This document shows positions 34,040-43,243 of a DNA stretch of 64,000 bases, one piece after another (position 1 is the first letter of the stretch; the number at the start of each line of letters is the position of its first letter). The translations under genes and the position numbers were made by a program. Origin of the DNA: CAVQCX01 sp963775335 (GTDB lineage: Bacteria > Pseudomonadota > Gammaproteobacteria > Chromatiales > Chromatiaceae). The stretch is taken from the NCBI GenBank assembly GCA_963775335.1, contig CAVZIJ010000001.1, forward strand, positions 1 through 64,000. The letters run 5' to 3'. The notes under the pieces are model-generated. The model did not search any database, was not told the DNA's origin, and worked only from the letters and a program-made list of their open reading frames with translations.

Positions 34040-36211
34040 ATGTGGAACCCTGTTGCTGAAGGCTCCGGCGGTACCGCGCGCGACGGGAAGCCCCGCTTCC
34101 TGATCAGCGATCTCTGTACTTTTCTCGAGAATTACCTGCCTTCGGATCAGGTCCGCGAGGTCTATCGGGCCTATCTGTTCGGCGCCGAGGCCCACGAGGG
34201 GCAGAAGCGCCTCACGGGCGAGCCTTACATCTATCACCCGCTCGCCGTCGCCCGCATCCTGGCCGAGATGCGGATGGACTACAAATGCCTGATGGCGGCG
34301 GTGCTCCACGACGTGATCGAGGACACGCCGACCGCAAAGGGCCAGCTCGCTGAGCTGTTTGGTGAGGATGTCGCTGAGTTGGTCGACGGGGTCAGCAAGC
34401 TGACCCAGATCGACTTCCGGTCCCACGCCGAGGCCCAGGCCGCCAACTTCCAGAAGATGATGCTGGCAATGGCGCGCGATGTGCGAGTCATCATGATCAA
34501 GCTCGCCGACCGGTTGCACAACATGCGGACCCTTGGGGTCATGCGTCCGGACAAGGCACGGCGGATCGCTAAGGAGACCCTGGAGATCTACGCCCCGGTC
34601 GCCCAGCGCCTGGGTATCAACAGCGTGCGTCTCGAGCTCGAGGAGCTGGGCTTCGCTGCTCACTGGCCCTGGCGCTACGCGGCCCTGCGCGACGCCGTTT
34701 CGCGGGTGCGCGGCAACCGTAAAGAGGTGATTTCCAACATCGAGATCGCGATCCGCGAGCGCTTGCGCCAGGAGGGGCTCGGCGGTGACGTGCAGGGGCG
34801 CGAGAAGCACCTTTTCAGCATCTATCGCAAGATGCGCTCCAAGCCCGTGTCGTTCAACGAAATGGTTGACGTGTACGGTTTCCGCATCGTAGTGGACAAG
34901 GTGGACACCTGCTACCGCGTGCTGGGTGCGATGCACAGCCTTTACAAGCCCGTCCCGGGGCGTTTCAAGGACTACATCGCTATCCCCAAGGCCAACGGAT
35001 ACCAGTCGTTGCACACGGTGCTGTTCGGTCCGCATGCATTGCCGATCGAGATCCAGATCCGCACTCTGGAGATGCACCAAGTGGCCGAGGCGGGGATCGC
35101 AGCCCATTGGCTATACAAGGCTGCGGGAGAGCAGGCCAGCCCGGCCCATGCCCGTGCATCCGATTGGGTGGCCAACCTGCTGGAGATCCAGAAGGGGGCC
35201 GGCGACTCCATGGAGTTCCTGGAGCACGTCAAGATCGACCTCTATCCGGACGAGGTCTACGTGTTCACGCCCCGCGGCAAGATCATGGTCCTCCCCAAAG
35301 GTGCGACGGTGATCGATTTTGCCTATGCGGTGCATACCGAGCTGGGTAATGGTTGCGTGGCGGCCCGGGTCGACCGGCGCCTGGCGCCCCTGCGCAGCCG
35401 CCTGTTCAACGGTCAGACGGTAGAGATCATCACCGCTCCGGGGGCGGCACCGCACCCGTCCTGGCTGAGCTTTGTGGTGACGGGCAAGGCGAGGGCGAAC
35501 ATCCGCGCCTACCTCAAGAATCTCGAGCGCCACGATGCCGTGGAGCTCGGGCGCCGGCTTCTCGACAAGGCGCTTTCCGAGATCGATGGTCGGCTCGACA
35601 CGCTGGAGCCCGGGCGAGTGGAGCAGTTGCTCCAGCAGCTCAACCTCCAATCGTTGGACGATCTCTTGGTCGACGTAGGACTCGGTAACCGCCCTGCGGT
35701 TCTGCTGGCGCGCCGGCTCGCCGGTATGGAATCCGCGGAAGAGCGCAAGCCCGGCGAGCGGACGCCGGCGCCGCTTGCGGTCAAAGGCACCGAAGGCATG
35801 GTGGTTAGGTTCGGCAAATGCTGCCGCCCGATCCCCGGGGACGCCATCGTCGGCACCTTCCACCGCGGGCGCGGTCTGGTGATCCATCGGCAAGGCTGCC
35901 CGAATCTGGGCAATTATCCGAAGCAAGGGGAGAACTGGCTCGACGTGCACTGGGAGGAGGACCCGCACGCCGAGTTCGCCACCGAGATCCGGGTGTCCGT
36001 GGGCAATCAGCGTGGCGTATTGGCCACGGTGGCCGCCGCCATCGCCGAGACCGGCTCGAACATCGAGAACGTTAGCATCGAGGAGCGCGACGGTCTCTCT
36101 TCCACGCTCGATTTCGTCGTCGTGGTGAGGAACCGCAAACATCTGGCGCACATCATTCGCAGCCTGCGTGCGTTGCCGCGGGTGATGAAGATCTCGCGCG
36201 CGATGGGGTGA
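34040..36211 (+). CDS. spoT: Bifunctional (p)ppGpp synthetase/hydrolase
   Basis: A 723-residue RelA/SpoT homologue. The HD hydrolase domain is intact (H66, and H90-D91 in VLHDVIEDT), so hydrolysis of (p)ppGpp is expected. The synthetase region follows (KHLFSIYRKMRSKPVSFNEM, VYGFRIVV, RFKDYIAIPKANGYQSLHT). TGS at about 400-460 (VYVFTPRGKIMVLPKGAT), the helical and zinc-finger-like region CCRPIPGDAIVG and a C-terminal ACT domain (from about 650, IRVSVGNQRGVLATVAAAIAE) complete the usual order. The N-terminus is about 20 residues longer than that of E. coli SpoT, so an internal start cannot be excluded. Confidence 0.95.
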   Translation: MWNPVAEGSGGTARDGKPRFLISDLCTFLENYLPSDQVREVYRAYLFGAEAHEGQKRLTGEPYIYHPLAVARILAEMRMDYKCLMAAVLHDVIEDTPTAKGQLAELFGEDVAELVDGVSKLTQIDFRSHAEAQAANFQKMMLAMARDVRVIMIKLADRLHNMRTLGVMRPDKARRIAKETLEIYAPVAQRLGINSVRLELEELGFAAHWPWRYAALRDAVSRVRGNRKEVISNIEIAIRERLRQEGLGGDVQGREKHLFSIYRKMRSKPVSFNEMVDVYGFRIVVDKVDTCYRVLGAMHSLYKPVPGRFKDYIAIPKANGYQSLHTVLFGPHALPIEIQIRTLEMHQVAEAGIAAHWLYKAAGEQASPAHARASDWVANLLEIQKGAGDSMEFLEHVKIDLYPDEVYVFTPRGKIMVLPKGATVIDFAYAVHTELGNGCVAARVDRRLAPLRSRLFNGQTVEIITAPGAAPHPSWLSFVVTGKARANIRAYLKNLERHDAVELGRRLLDKALSEIDGRLDTLEPGRVEQLLQQLNLQSLDDLLVDVGLGNRPAVLLARRLAGMESAEERKPGERTPAPLAVKGTEGMVVRFGKCCRPIPGDAIVGTFHRGRGLVIHRQGCPNLGNYPKQGENWLDVHWEEDPHAEFATEIRVSVGNQRGVLATVAAAIAETGSNIENVSIEERDGLSSTLDFVVVVRNRKHLAHIIRSLRALPRVMKISRAMG

Positions 36212-36444
36212 AAGCGGGTAGACGGTAGACAGGGAGAATGAAAAAACTGTAGGCGCGGCTTTCGGCCGCGACCGATCAACCCCTGTGCTCGCTTGGAGCA
36301 CCAGGCCGGAGACCCGTAATTTGGCGCGCAGTACCTACCTGACGCGTGCGGCCAGGCGGTTGGGAGGCGGTAGACAGGGAAGATGAAGACCTTGTGGAAC
36401 GGCTGTTTGCCGCGATCGATTGACCTTTATCGAGGAGCCAGAAA

Positions 36445-36831
36445 TTGAGCCGCGAGATCATTCGTACCGACCAGGCGCCGGAGGCGATCGGAACCTATTC
36501 CCAGGCCGTAAGATGCGGCAGCACGGTTTATCTCTCCGGCCAGATTCCGCTCTCGCCTCAGACCATGGAGCTGGTTGAGGGCGACATGGCTGCGCAGATC
36601 CGCCGGGTGTTCGATAACCTGAAGGCGGTGGCCCGGGCGGCGGGGGGCGGTCTGGCTGACGTCGTCAAGCTGAACGTGTTCCTCACGGATCTGGCGGATT
36701 TCCCTGTCGTTAATCGCGTAATGGCCGAGTATTTCGACCAGCCCTACCCGGCGCGGGCCGCCATCGGTGTGGCCTCGCTGCCCAAAGGGGCGCGGGTCGA
36801 GATGGACGCGGTGCTGGAGCTGAGCGGCTGA
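36445..36831 (+). CDS. ridA: RidA family enamine/imine deaminase
   Basis: A 128-residue RidA (YjgF/YER057c/UK114) protein. IGTYSQAVRCGSTVYLSGQI and the C-terminal AAIGVASLPKGARVEMDAV are family hallmarks, with the conserved arginine (R109-equivalent in YPARAAIGVASLP) that binds the substrate carboxylate. RidA hydrolyses 2-aminoacrylate and other reactive enamines released by PLP enzymes. The start is TTG 36445, preceded by cgaggagcc as Shine-Dalgarno; no ATG is nearby in frame. Placement after spoT is the usual context. Confidence 0.92.
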   Translation: MSREIIRTDQAPEAIGTYSQAVRCGSTVYLSGQIPLSPQTMELVEGDMAAQIRRVFDNLKAVARAAGGGLADVVKLNVFLTDLADFPVVNRVMAEYFDQPYPARAAIGVASLPKGARVEMDAVLELSG

Positions 36832-36853
36832 AGCCCGCTTACCGCCGGCTCGC

Positions 36854-37618
36854 TCACAAGTGATACGCGCCGAGGCGGACGCCCAACATCTCCAATGCGG
36901 CGCCCCCGAACGCCCCACCTATCGCCCCCCCTGCGAGGCCCGCGGGGATCTGGTCGAGAATGTGCTGCAGATCCGCAAGCGCAGCGGACTCACCCGTTGC
37001 CCCCGCGGTGCTTCCGATCAGCCAGATCCCGGTGCCGACGGCCGCCGCCACCAGCGCGGTCACCAGGGGTCCGCCCAGCCTTTGGGAAAGGCGGTTGGTG
37101 CAGCGCCGGACGATGAGCCCGGAAATGCCCACGTAGAGCAGGCCTACCCCGGCTACGGCGATGGCAGCGGAAACGCCGGGGTAGGCAGCGAGGCCCGAGG
37201 CGCGCTCGGCGAGCACGACGAGAGGGCTCGCCGCTGCACCCGCCAACAGCCCGCTCATGGCTTGGCCGAGGGGTCTGGAGCGCAGGACGGTGGCCCTGGG
37301 CAGCGCGAGGCCGGCGATGGCCCCCGCCAGGGAGGCAAAGGTCAGCAGCGGGACGGCGTTCCACGAGTCGCCCGATAAGGTCAGATAGCCGATGCCGCTC
37401 AAAGCGCCGATCAGCGTGCCCAGCATGGCGACGGGCATGGCCCCGAAGAACGACGCCGTCAAGGCTCCCGCTATGGCGGCCGCCAGAATGGCGCTCAGCC
37501 AGGCGCCGAGGGAGAGCCAGGTGAAGGTTGCATGCAGCCCCATGAGGACGGCGCCGAAAACCCCGCCCGCCAACGCCCAGATCAAGGCGCCGAATGCGAT
37601 GGCCAGAACGCGTTGCAA
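36854..37618 (-). CDS. Multi-pass membrane protein of unknown function
   Basis: A 254-residue, strongly hydrophobic and Gly/Ala-rich protein. About seven or eight segments can be drawn, for example IAFGALIWALAGGVFGAVLM at the N-terminus and LVTALVAAAVGTGIWLIG near 195. No transporter or enzyme motif was recognised. It is convergent with ridA (22 bases apart). Confidence 0.7.
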   Translation of the reverse strand: MQRVLAIAFGALIWALAGGVFGAVLMGLHATFTWLSLGAWLSAILAAAIAGALTASFFGAMPVAMLGTLIGALSGIGYLTLSGDSWNAVPLLTFASLAGAIAGLALPRATVLRSRPLGQAMSGLLAGAAASPLVVLAERASGLAAYPGVSAAIAVAGVGLLYVGISGLIVRRCTNRLSQRLGGPLVTALVAAAVGTGIWLIGSTAGATGESAALADLQHILDQIPAGLAGGAIGGAFGGAALEMLGVRLGAYHL

Positions 37619-37715
37619 AGGCGGCTCCTCGATGCCGAAACTGCAGCCAGTATAGGCGAAGAGGCGGGATACCCGGCTTGACGCCCGTGCCTCCGGCGCT
37701 CACCTGGCCCCTTGA

Positions 37716-38132
37716 TCACCCGAGCACGGTCACGGTAACGGTTCGGCGATGACCCTGAATCCGATGCTCCCAGAGGAAGATGCCCTGCCAGGTCCCGAGC
37801 GCGAGGCGGCCTTCGCTCACCGGGACGCTAAGGTCGACATTGGTAAGCACGGCGCGCACGTGGGCCGGCATGTCGTCTGGCCCTTCCGAGGTGTGGTCGT
37901 AGATAGGGTCCCCGTCGGGCGCCAAGCGTTTCATGAACTGCTCCAGATCGCGGCGTACGATGGGGTCGGCGTTCTCACTGAGCACCAGCGAGGCGCTGGT
38001 GTGGCGGACGAAGATCTGGCAGAGCCCGGTACTGACCCCCGAGCGCTGGACGATGGCTTGGACCTCGCGGGTGATGTCGTAGGTCCCCCGCCCGTGGTGG
38101 GTCTCGACGTGAAAGCTCTCCTGGGCAACCAT
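37716..38132 (-). CDS. yjbQ: YjbQ-family protein (secondary thiamine-phosphate synthase enzyme)
   Basis: A 138-residue protein from ATG 38132, MVAQESFHVETHHGRGTYDI. Motifs FVRHTSASLVLSENADP, DLEQFMKRLAPDGDPIYDH and GRLALGTWQGIFLWEHR are the UPF0047/YjbQ signature. E. coli YjbQ has weak thiamine-phosphate synthase activity, but the physiological role is uncertain. The gene is divergent from recG with the two starts overlapping or nearly so. Confidence 0.92.
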   Translation of the reverse strand: MVAQESFHVETHHGRGTYDITREVQAIVQRSGVSTGLCQIFVRHTSASLVLSENADPIVRRDLEQFMKRLAPDGDPIYDHTSEGPDDMPAHVRAVLTNVDLSVPVSEGRLALGTWQGIFLWEHRIQGHRRTVTVTVLG

Positions 38133-38187
38133 GGTGGGGTCTCCGATTCGGGGGCTGTGGCGTGCCGGTCGCGCTATTGTCTCTTCC

Positions 38188-40305
38188 GTGTATTCTAAAG
38201 CCGCATTGGACAAGCGCCGCACTCCGAATTCCCTCGATCAGGCTCCGGTAAGCGAGCTCAAGGGCGTGGGCCCCAAGAGCGCCCAGCGACTGGAGCGTCT
38301 GGGCATTCGCACTGTCCAGGATCTGCTCTTCCATTTGCCCCTGCACTACCAGGATCGCACCCGTGTGGCGCCTATGGGAGGGCTGCGCCCCGGCGATCAG
38401 GCCGTCGTCGAAGGCCTGATCGAGCATGCCGAGGTGCGGCTCGGGCGCCGACGGGCGCTGCTGGTACGCATCTCGGATGGCACGGGCTTCCTGATCCTGC
38501 GTTTCTTTCATTTCAGCGGCGCTCAGCAAGGGGCATTGGCCCGTGGGGCCCGGCTGCGCTGCTTCGGCGAGGTCCGCTTGGGGCCCGCGAGCCTGGAGAT
38601 GGTGCATCCGGAGTACCGGCGCGTCGTCGCCGGCGAGCCCGAGGCGGCCGCGGAGAGCCTCACGCCGATCTATCCGACGACGGAGGGTCTGCACCAGCTG
38701 ACCTGGCAGGATCTGACCGAGCGGGCGTTGACGAGACTCGAAGAGGGCGATGGGCTCCCGGACTGGCTTCCTCCCGATCTCCTGCACCGGCTGCAACTGC
38801 CGGCGCTCCTCGAGGCGATCCGGTTCATTCACCGTCCTCCGCCGGGCTCGCCGCTGGATCAGCTGGCTGCGGGGCGCCACCCCGCGCAACGGCGCCTGGC
38901 GTTCGAGGAGCTGCTCGCCCACCAGCTGTCGCTGCGGCGCTTGCGTAAGGAGCACCGCCGGGTCCCCGCTCCGCCTCTAAAGGGAAACGGCGCTTTGTGT
39001 GACGGGCTCTTGCAGAGCCTACCGTTCTCGCTGACGGCCGCCCAGCGGCGGGTGGTCGCAGAGATCGCGCAGGATCTGGCAGCACCCTTTCCCATGATGC
39101 GGCTGGCGCAGGGGGATGTGGGGTCGGGCAAGACAGTGGTCGCCGCCCTGGCCGCCTTGCAGGCGGTCGAGGCGGGCTACCAGGTGGCGCTCATGGCGCC
39201 GACCGAGCTGCTCTCCGAGCAACACTTTCGCAGCCTGTCGGCCTGGCTCGATCCATTGGGGGTTCCGGTGGTCACCCTGACCGGCCGCACCAAGGGGGCA
39301 GAGCGCGCCCGGCTCCTCGAGGCGGTGGCTCAAGGCGGGGCGAAGGTGATCGTGGGCACCCATGCCCTATTCCAGGGTGACGTGGTGTTCGACCGGCTGG
39401 GTTTGGGAATAGTCGATGAGCAGCATCGTTTCGGGGTCCACCAGCGCCTCGCGCTTCACGAGAAGGGGCGCCGGGGTCGAATGGCGCCCCATCAGCTGAT
39501 CATGACCGCGACGCCGATCCCGCGCACCCTGGCCATGACGGCCTACGCTGATCTCGATGTCTCGGTGATCGACGAGCTCCCGCCCGGGCGGACGCCAGTG
39601 AGCACGGTCGTGATACCCGATACCCGCCGCGACGAAGTGGTGGGAAGGGTTGAGACAGGGTGCCGCGAAGGCCGCCAGGCCTACTGGGTGTGTACCCTGA
39701 TCGAGGAGTCCGAGGCGCTGCAGGCCCAGGCGGCGGCGGATACGGCAGCCCTGTTGGCCGAGGCGCTGCCCGGGCTGAGCGTGGGGATGGTGCACGGGCG
39801 GATGAAGCCCCGGGAGCGGGAGGCGGTGATGGCAGGCTTCAAGGCCGGGGACTTGCAACTGCTGGTTGCCACGACCGTGATCGAGGTCGGGGTGGATGTG
39901 CCTAACGCCAGCCTGATGATCATCGAGAATCCCGAGCGGCTCGGGCTCGCCCAGCTTCACCAGCTGCGCGGGCGGGTGGGCCGGGGGGCGGTCGAGAGCC
40001 ATTGCGTGCTCATGTACCACGCACCCCTGTCCAATGCCGCCCGGGAGCGCCTGGCCGTGATGCGCGCCACCAGCGACGGTTTCGCCATCGCCCAGAAGGA
40101 CCTGGAGCTGCGTGGGCCCGGCGAGGTGCTCGGCACCCGGCAGACCGGGGAGATGCAGCTGCGCATCGCGGATCTGATCCGCGATCAAGGACTGCTCGGG
40201 GATGCGCGACAGGCCGCCGAGCTGCTGCTGGATCGTTTCCCCGAACGGGTGGACCCACTGATCCGGCGTTGGGTGGGTGGGCGCCTGGCCTACGGCAAGG
40301 TGTAG
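38188..40305 (+). CDS. recG: ATP-dependent DNA helicase RecG
   Basis: A RecG of about 705 residues (start GTG 38188; an ATG at 38131 would add 19 residues and overlap the yjbQ start). The N-terminal wedge region ELKGVGPKSAQRLERLGI and DLLFHLPLHYQDRT, then the OB-fold, the helicase lobe with Walker A GDVGSGKTVVA and the DEQH box (IVDEQHRFGVHQR), and the C-terminal lobe with ATTVIEVGVDVPNASLM and QLHQLRGRVGRG. RecG reverses stalled replication forks and processes Holliday junctions. Typical position before or near ubiC-ubiA in this lineage. Confidence 0.96.
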   Translation: MYSKAALDKRRTPNSLDQAPVSELKGVGPKSAQRLERLGIRTVQDLLFHLPLHYQDRTRVAPMGGLRPGDQAVVEGLIEHAEVRLGRRRALLVRISDGTGFLILRFFHFSGAQQGALARGARLRCFGEVRLGPASLEMVHPEYRRVVAGEPEAAAESLTPIYPTTEGLHQLTWQDLTERALTRLEEGDGLPDWLPPDLLHRLQLPALLEAIRFIHRPPPGSPLDQLAAGRHPAQRRLAFEELLAHQLSLRRLRKEHRRVPAPPLKGNGALCDGLLQSLPFSLTAAQRRVVAEIAQDLAAPFPMMRLAQGDVGSGKTVVAALAALQAVEAGYQVALMAPTELLSEQHFRSLSAWLDPLGVPVVTLTGRTKGAERARLLEAVAQGGAKVIVGTHALFQGDVVFDRLGLGIVDEQHRFGVHQRLALHEKGRRGRMAPHQLIMTATPIPRTLAMTAYADLDVSVIDELPPGRTPVSTVVIPDTRRDEVVGRVETGCREGRQAYWVCTLIEESEALQAQAAADTAALLAEALPGLSVGMVHGRMKPREREAVMAGFKAGDLQLLVATTVIEVGVDVPNASLMIIENPERLGLAQLHQLRGRVGRGAVESHCVLMYHAPLSNAARERLAVMRATSDGFAIAQKDLELRGPGEVLGTRQTGEMQLRIADLIRDQGLLGDARQAAELLLDRFPERVDPLIRRWVGGRLAYGKV

Positions 40306-40328
40306 AGCCACTTTGCCCCTGTGCCATA

Positions 40329-40955
40329 ATGGCGCCCCTGGTCGGTATACCCCGGAGCCCGCGCTTGACTGAACTGGCGGCTGTCCTGCCGGGCGCAGAG
40401 GCGCGCTGGAAACCCTTGTCCCGGCTTCGCGGGCGACAGGTTCCGCAGAATGTGCTGCACTGGCTCGCTGACGACGGGTCCCTCACCCGGCGGCTGCAGG
40501 CCGCCTGCGGGCCGGCGTTCCGTGTGCGTGTGCTGCATCAGGGCTGGGGCCGGCCACAGCCCAGCGAGGCGCGGCTGCTGCATATGCGCCGCGGCGAGAC
40601 GGCCATGCTGCGAGAGGTCGAGCTCTGCTGCGGGGCGGGCGTCTGGGTGTTCGCGCGCACGGTCATTCCCGCGCGCAGCCTGCGAGGTCCGTTGCGGCGT
40701 CTGGCGACCCTGGGCGCGCGGCCACTCGGTGCCGTGCTGTTCTCGGACCCCGCGCTGCGCCGGGGTCCAACACAGATGACGCATCTGTTGCCCGGCCACG
40801 CCCTGTTCCAGGCGGCGGCGGTTTCGCTTGCCGTCCGGCCGGCCGACCTCTGGGGCCGGCGCAGCTTGTTCTTTCTGGCCGGAAAGCCGCTCCTGGTGAA
40901 TGAGATCTTTCTGCCGGCCCTGGTCGCTGCCCACGGGGAGGGAGCTGATGCCTGA
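40329..40955 (+). CDS. ubiC: Chorismate lyase
   Basis: A 208-residue protein from ATG 40329. RLLHMRRGETAMLREVELCC and WVFARTVIPARSLRGPLRRL are the chorismate-pyruvate lyase motifs (the conserved Arg and Glu contact chorismate), and PLLVNEIFLPAL ends the domain. UbiC converts chorismate to 4-hydroxybenzoate and pyruvate, the first step of ubiquinone synthesis. It overlaps ubiA by 8 bases, so the two are coupled. Confidence 0.92.
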   Translation: MAPLVGIPRSPRLTELAAVLPGAEARWKPLSRLRGRQVPQNVLHWLADDGSLTRRLQAACGPAFRVRVLHQGWGRPQPSEARLLHMRRGETAMLREVELCCGAGVWVFARTVIPARSLRGPLRRLATLGARPLGAVLFSDPALRRGPTQMTHLLPGHALFQAAAVSLAVRPADLWGRRSLFFLAGKPLLVNEIFLPALVAAHGEGADA

Positions 40956-41850
40956 CGACGGTCTCAAGGTGGCGTTCGGACCGGCGCCGACGGGCTGGCG
41001 GATCCGGTTGCTGCGTTATGCCTTCCTGGTCCGCCTGAACAGGCCGATCGGCATCTTGCTCCTGTTGTGGCCGGCCCTCTGGGCGCTCTGGATCGCGGGT
41101 AACGGACAACCGCCCTGGGGTGTCGTGCTGATATTTATCCTCGGTGTGGTTGTGATGCGCTCCGCGGGTTGCGCCATTAACGACTACGCGGACCGTGATT
41201 TCGACGGGCTTGTCTCGCGCACGCGCCAGCGTCCCTTGGCGGCCGGGGTCATCAGCCCGCGCGAGGCGCTCTGGGTGTTCGTCCTGCTCAGCCTCGTCGC
41301 CTTCGGGCTGGTGCTTCTGCTCAACCGGCAGACGGTGTTGATGTCGCTCCTCGCCGTCGCCCTGGCGGTGATCTACCCGTTCATGAAGCGCTACACGTAC
41401 CTGCCTCAGCTGGTGCTCGGATTGGCCTTCGGTTGGGCCGTGCCCATGGCATTCACTGCCGTCACCGGCGGTTTGCCGCCCATCGCCTGGGTCCTGTTCA
41501 TCGGCTCCGTGGCCTGGACGCTGGCCTACGACACCGAGTACGCGATGGTGGATCGGGAAGACGACATCAAGATCGGTGTCAAATCCACGGCGATCCTGTT
41601 CGGCCGTCTGGATCGGCTGTTCGTCGGGATCTTCCACTTGGCGATGCTCGCTGCCCTGGTGCTGGTGGGCATCTATGCGCAACGCGGCGTGTTGTATTAC
41701 GCCGGACTGGTCGCGGCGGCCGGCTTTGCGGCCCGGCAACACTACTTGATACGGGACCGCGATCCGAGCGGCTGCTTCATGGCCTTCTCGAACAACAATT
41801 GCCTGGGAATGTCCGTCTTCGTGGGGTTGGTCGCGGACTATCTGTTCTGA
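40948..41850 (+). CDS. ubiA: 4-hydroxybenzoate octaprenyltransferase
   Basis: A 300-residue UbiA. The first Asp-rich motif N78-D79-x-x-D82-x-x-x-D86 (NDYADRDFD) and the second (DTEYAMVDREDD, near 194-205) bind the prenyl diphosphate through Mg2+. Eight or nine membrane helices are visible (LLLLWPALWALWIAG, VVLIFILGVVVM and others). It attaches the polyprenyl tail, made by IspB encoded further right, to the UbiC product. Confidence 0.96.
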   Translation: MPDDGLKVAFGPAPTGWRIRLLRYAFLVRLNRPIGILLLLWPALWALWIAGNGQPPWGVVLIFILGVVVMRSAGCAINDYADRDFDGLVSRTRQRPLAAGVISPREALWVFVLLSLVAFGLVLLLNRQTVLMSLLAVALAVIYPFMKRYTYLPQLVLGLAFGWAVPMAFTAVTGGLPPIAWVLFIGSVAWTLAYDTEYAMVDREDDIKIGVKSTAILFGRLDRLFVGIFHLAMLAALVLVGIYAQRGVLYYAGLVAAAGFAARQHYLIRDRDPSGCFMAFSNNNCLGMSVFVGLVADYLF

Positions 41851-42260
41851 GCACCGGATGCCGGTAATCCCTCGGCCAGCGCCGCGGTTACTGCGGCTAT
41901 GGTGGGCGGTTCAGGGCCCAGTCGTTCGATGATCGGTCGGATCAACGGATGCGTCTTGTCGAGGTACGCCGTGATGGGTCGACCGGAAGCGGCGGAGAAA
42001 TAGGCGTAGACGATGCCGGGCTGGCGGGAGATCTCGGTGGCATACTCGTTCAGCGTGGTGAAGTCGTAGGCTAGAACAGGCTCGGGGCTGATGCTGGCGA
42101 CCAACTGATCGAATACCCTGGCCGTGGCCCGGGCACGCTCGGCGTTGCTCTGTGACTGCAGGTGCCACACGTAGGCAGCCGAGCCGCCGAGCGTAGCGAG
42201 CAGGATCATGCTGACCAACAGCGCGAGCTTGACGCCGAGCTTTGAGATGCGGCCGTGCAC
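41838..42260 (-). CDS. Membrane-anchored sensor-like protein of unknown function
   Basis: A 140-residue protein. One membrane helix (LALLVSMILLATLGGSAAYV, about 10-29) is followed by a periplasmic-type region with RVFDQLVASISPEPVLAYDF and ETSRQPGIVYAYF-like (EISRQPGIVYAYFS) motifs, the pattern of extracytoplasmic sensor domains of bacterial signalling proteins. No output domain follows. A 31-codon frame just upstream (LTGLTGLIPVSDRDYD, ending at 42268) has no clear start and may be a relic of the same gene or of an operon partner. Overlaps the end of ubiA by 13 bases on the opposite strand. Confidence 0.6.
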   Translation of the reverse strand: MHGRISKLGVKLALLVSMILLATLGGSAAYVWHLQSQSNAERARATARVFDQLVASISPEPVLAYDFTTLNEYATEISRQPGIVYAYFSAASGRPITAYLDKTHPLIRPIIERLGPEPPTIAAVTAALAEGLPASGAQNR

Positions 42261-42389
42261 GGGGGGCTCAGTCGCTCTCGCCCAGCACCCGCGCGACGAT
42301 GCGCCGGTGGGGGTCGTAGTCTCGGTCGCTCACCGGAATGAGCCCCGTGAGTCCGGTCAAATGTAGTGAAGGCGCGGGCTGCCGCGCTG

Positions 42390-43094
42390 TCAGGGGCGGC
42401 GGGCGCAGGTCCAGACATCGACGCGCTCTGCTCCGTGGCGCTTGAGGAGCCGTGCAAGCTCGCCCGCCGTGCTGCCGGTGGTCATGACGTCGTCGACCAG
42501 GGCCAGGTGGGGTGCGATGGGGGTGCGTTGCACCGCGAAGGCGCCGTACACGTTGCTACGTCTGGCCCGCTGATCGAGCCGGGACTGCGGCGCCGTGGCC
42601 TTGACCCGGCGACAGGTGTCCGTCGAGACCGGTATGCCGAGTCGGTGCCCCAATACCCGCGCCAGCTCCATGGCTTGGTTGAAGCCGCGCTCGCGCAGCC
42701 GCTCCGGGTGGAGCGGTACGGGGACGAGCACCATCGGCTTGACCTCCAAGTGTTGTCTCAGGTACTGACCGAAGATCTCGGCGAGCAGCCGCCCGGCGCC
42801 CAGGTCGGCCCGGTACTTGAAGCGCCCGATCAGCTCGCGGACCGGGGTTTGGTAGATCAAGGGCGAAAGGCAGCGGTCGAAGGGCGGTGAGTCGCGTTGG
42901 CAGTCGCCGCAAACACGCGAATCCAATCCACTCGGCAACGGCAGTGCGCAACGCTCGCAGCAGGAGTCGTTGCGCGGCAGATCCGCGAGGCAGCCGGGAC
43001 AGAGATCTAATCCGGACTCTCCCTCGGCGCCGCACAGCGCGCAGACCGGGGGATAGAGCCAGCGAAGCCAGGTGTGCAGCAGTCTGTAAACCAT
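42390..43094 (-). CDS. comF: ComF-family phosphoribosyltransferase
   Basis: A 234-residue ComF. The N-terminal zinc-ribbon has the cysteine pairs C18-x-x-C21, C32-x-x-C35, C46-x-x-C49 and C62-x-x-C65. The phosphoribosyltransferase domain has NQAMELARVLG and the PRPP-loop LVDDVMTTGSTAGEL near 200. ComF is needed for DNA uptake in naturally competent bacteria; its reaction is not fully known. It is divergent from bioB, an arrangement seen in many gammaproteobacteria. Start ATG 43094 was chosen over 43130 because the latter precedes the zinc-ribbon by a non-conserved stretch. Confidence 0.9.
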   Translation of the reverse strand: MVYRLLHTWLRWLYPPVCALCGAEGESGLDLCPGCLADLPRNDSCCERCALPLPSGLDSRVCGDCQRDSPPFDRCLSPLIYQTPVRELIGRFKYRADLGAGRLLAEIFGQYLRQHLEVKPMVLVPVPLHPERLRERGFNQAMELARVLGHRLGIPVSTDTCRRVKATAPQSRLDQRARRSNVYGAFAVQRTPIAPHLALVDDVMTTGSTAGELARLLKRHGAERVDVWTCARRP

Positions 43095-43109
43095 AAGGGT
43101 CCCTCCAGG

Positions 43110-43137
43110 TTGACAGCGGACGTGGCTCAATTAGTAT
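43110..43137 (+). promoter_or_regulatory. Candidate promoter of bioB
   Basis: TTGACA at 43110-43115 and TAGTAT at 43132-43137, 16 bases apart. It lies 16 bases left of the comF start and 107 bases upstream of the preferred bioB ATG. Confidence 0.45.
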
Positions 43138-43243
43138 GAGCAGACCTTCCGAGCCTGACGCGCCCGAGAGTATAAGCCGGCGCGGGTCCTCGCGCCCTTG
43201 CCGTCGATTACGGAGCTTGCCCTTGTCCGCCACCCCTGCGCGA

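Noticed and set aside
35111..36301. 396-residue minus-strand frame opposite spoT
   Set aside because: Antisense shadow of a conserved gene.
42265..42360. 31-codon minus-strand frame LTGLTGLIPVSDRDYD
   Set aside because: No standard start codon and no known family; mentioned only with the neighbouring gene.
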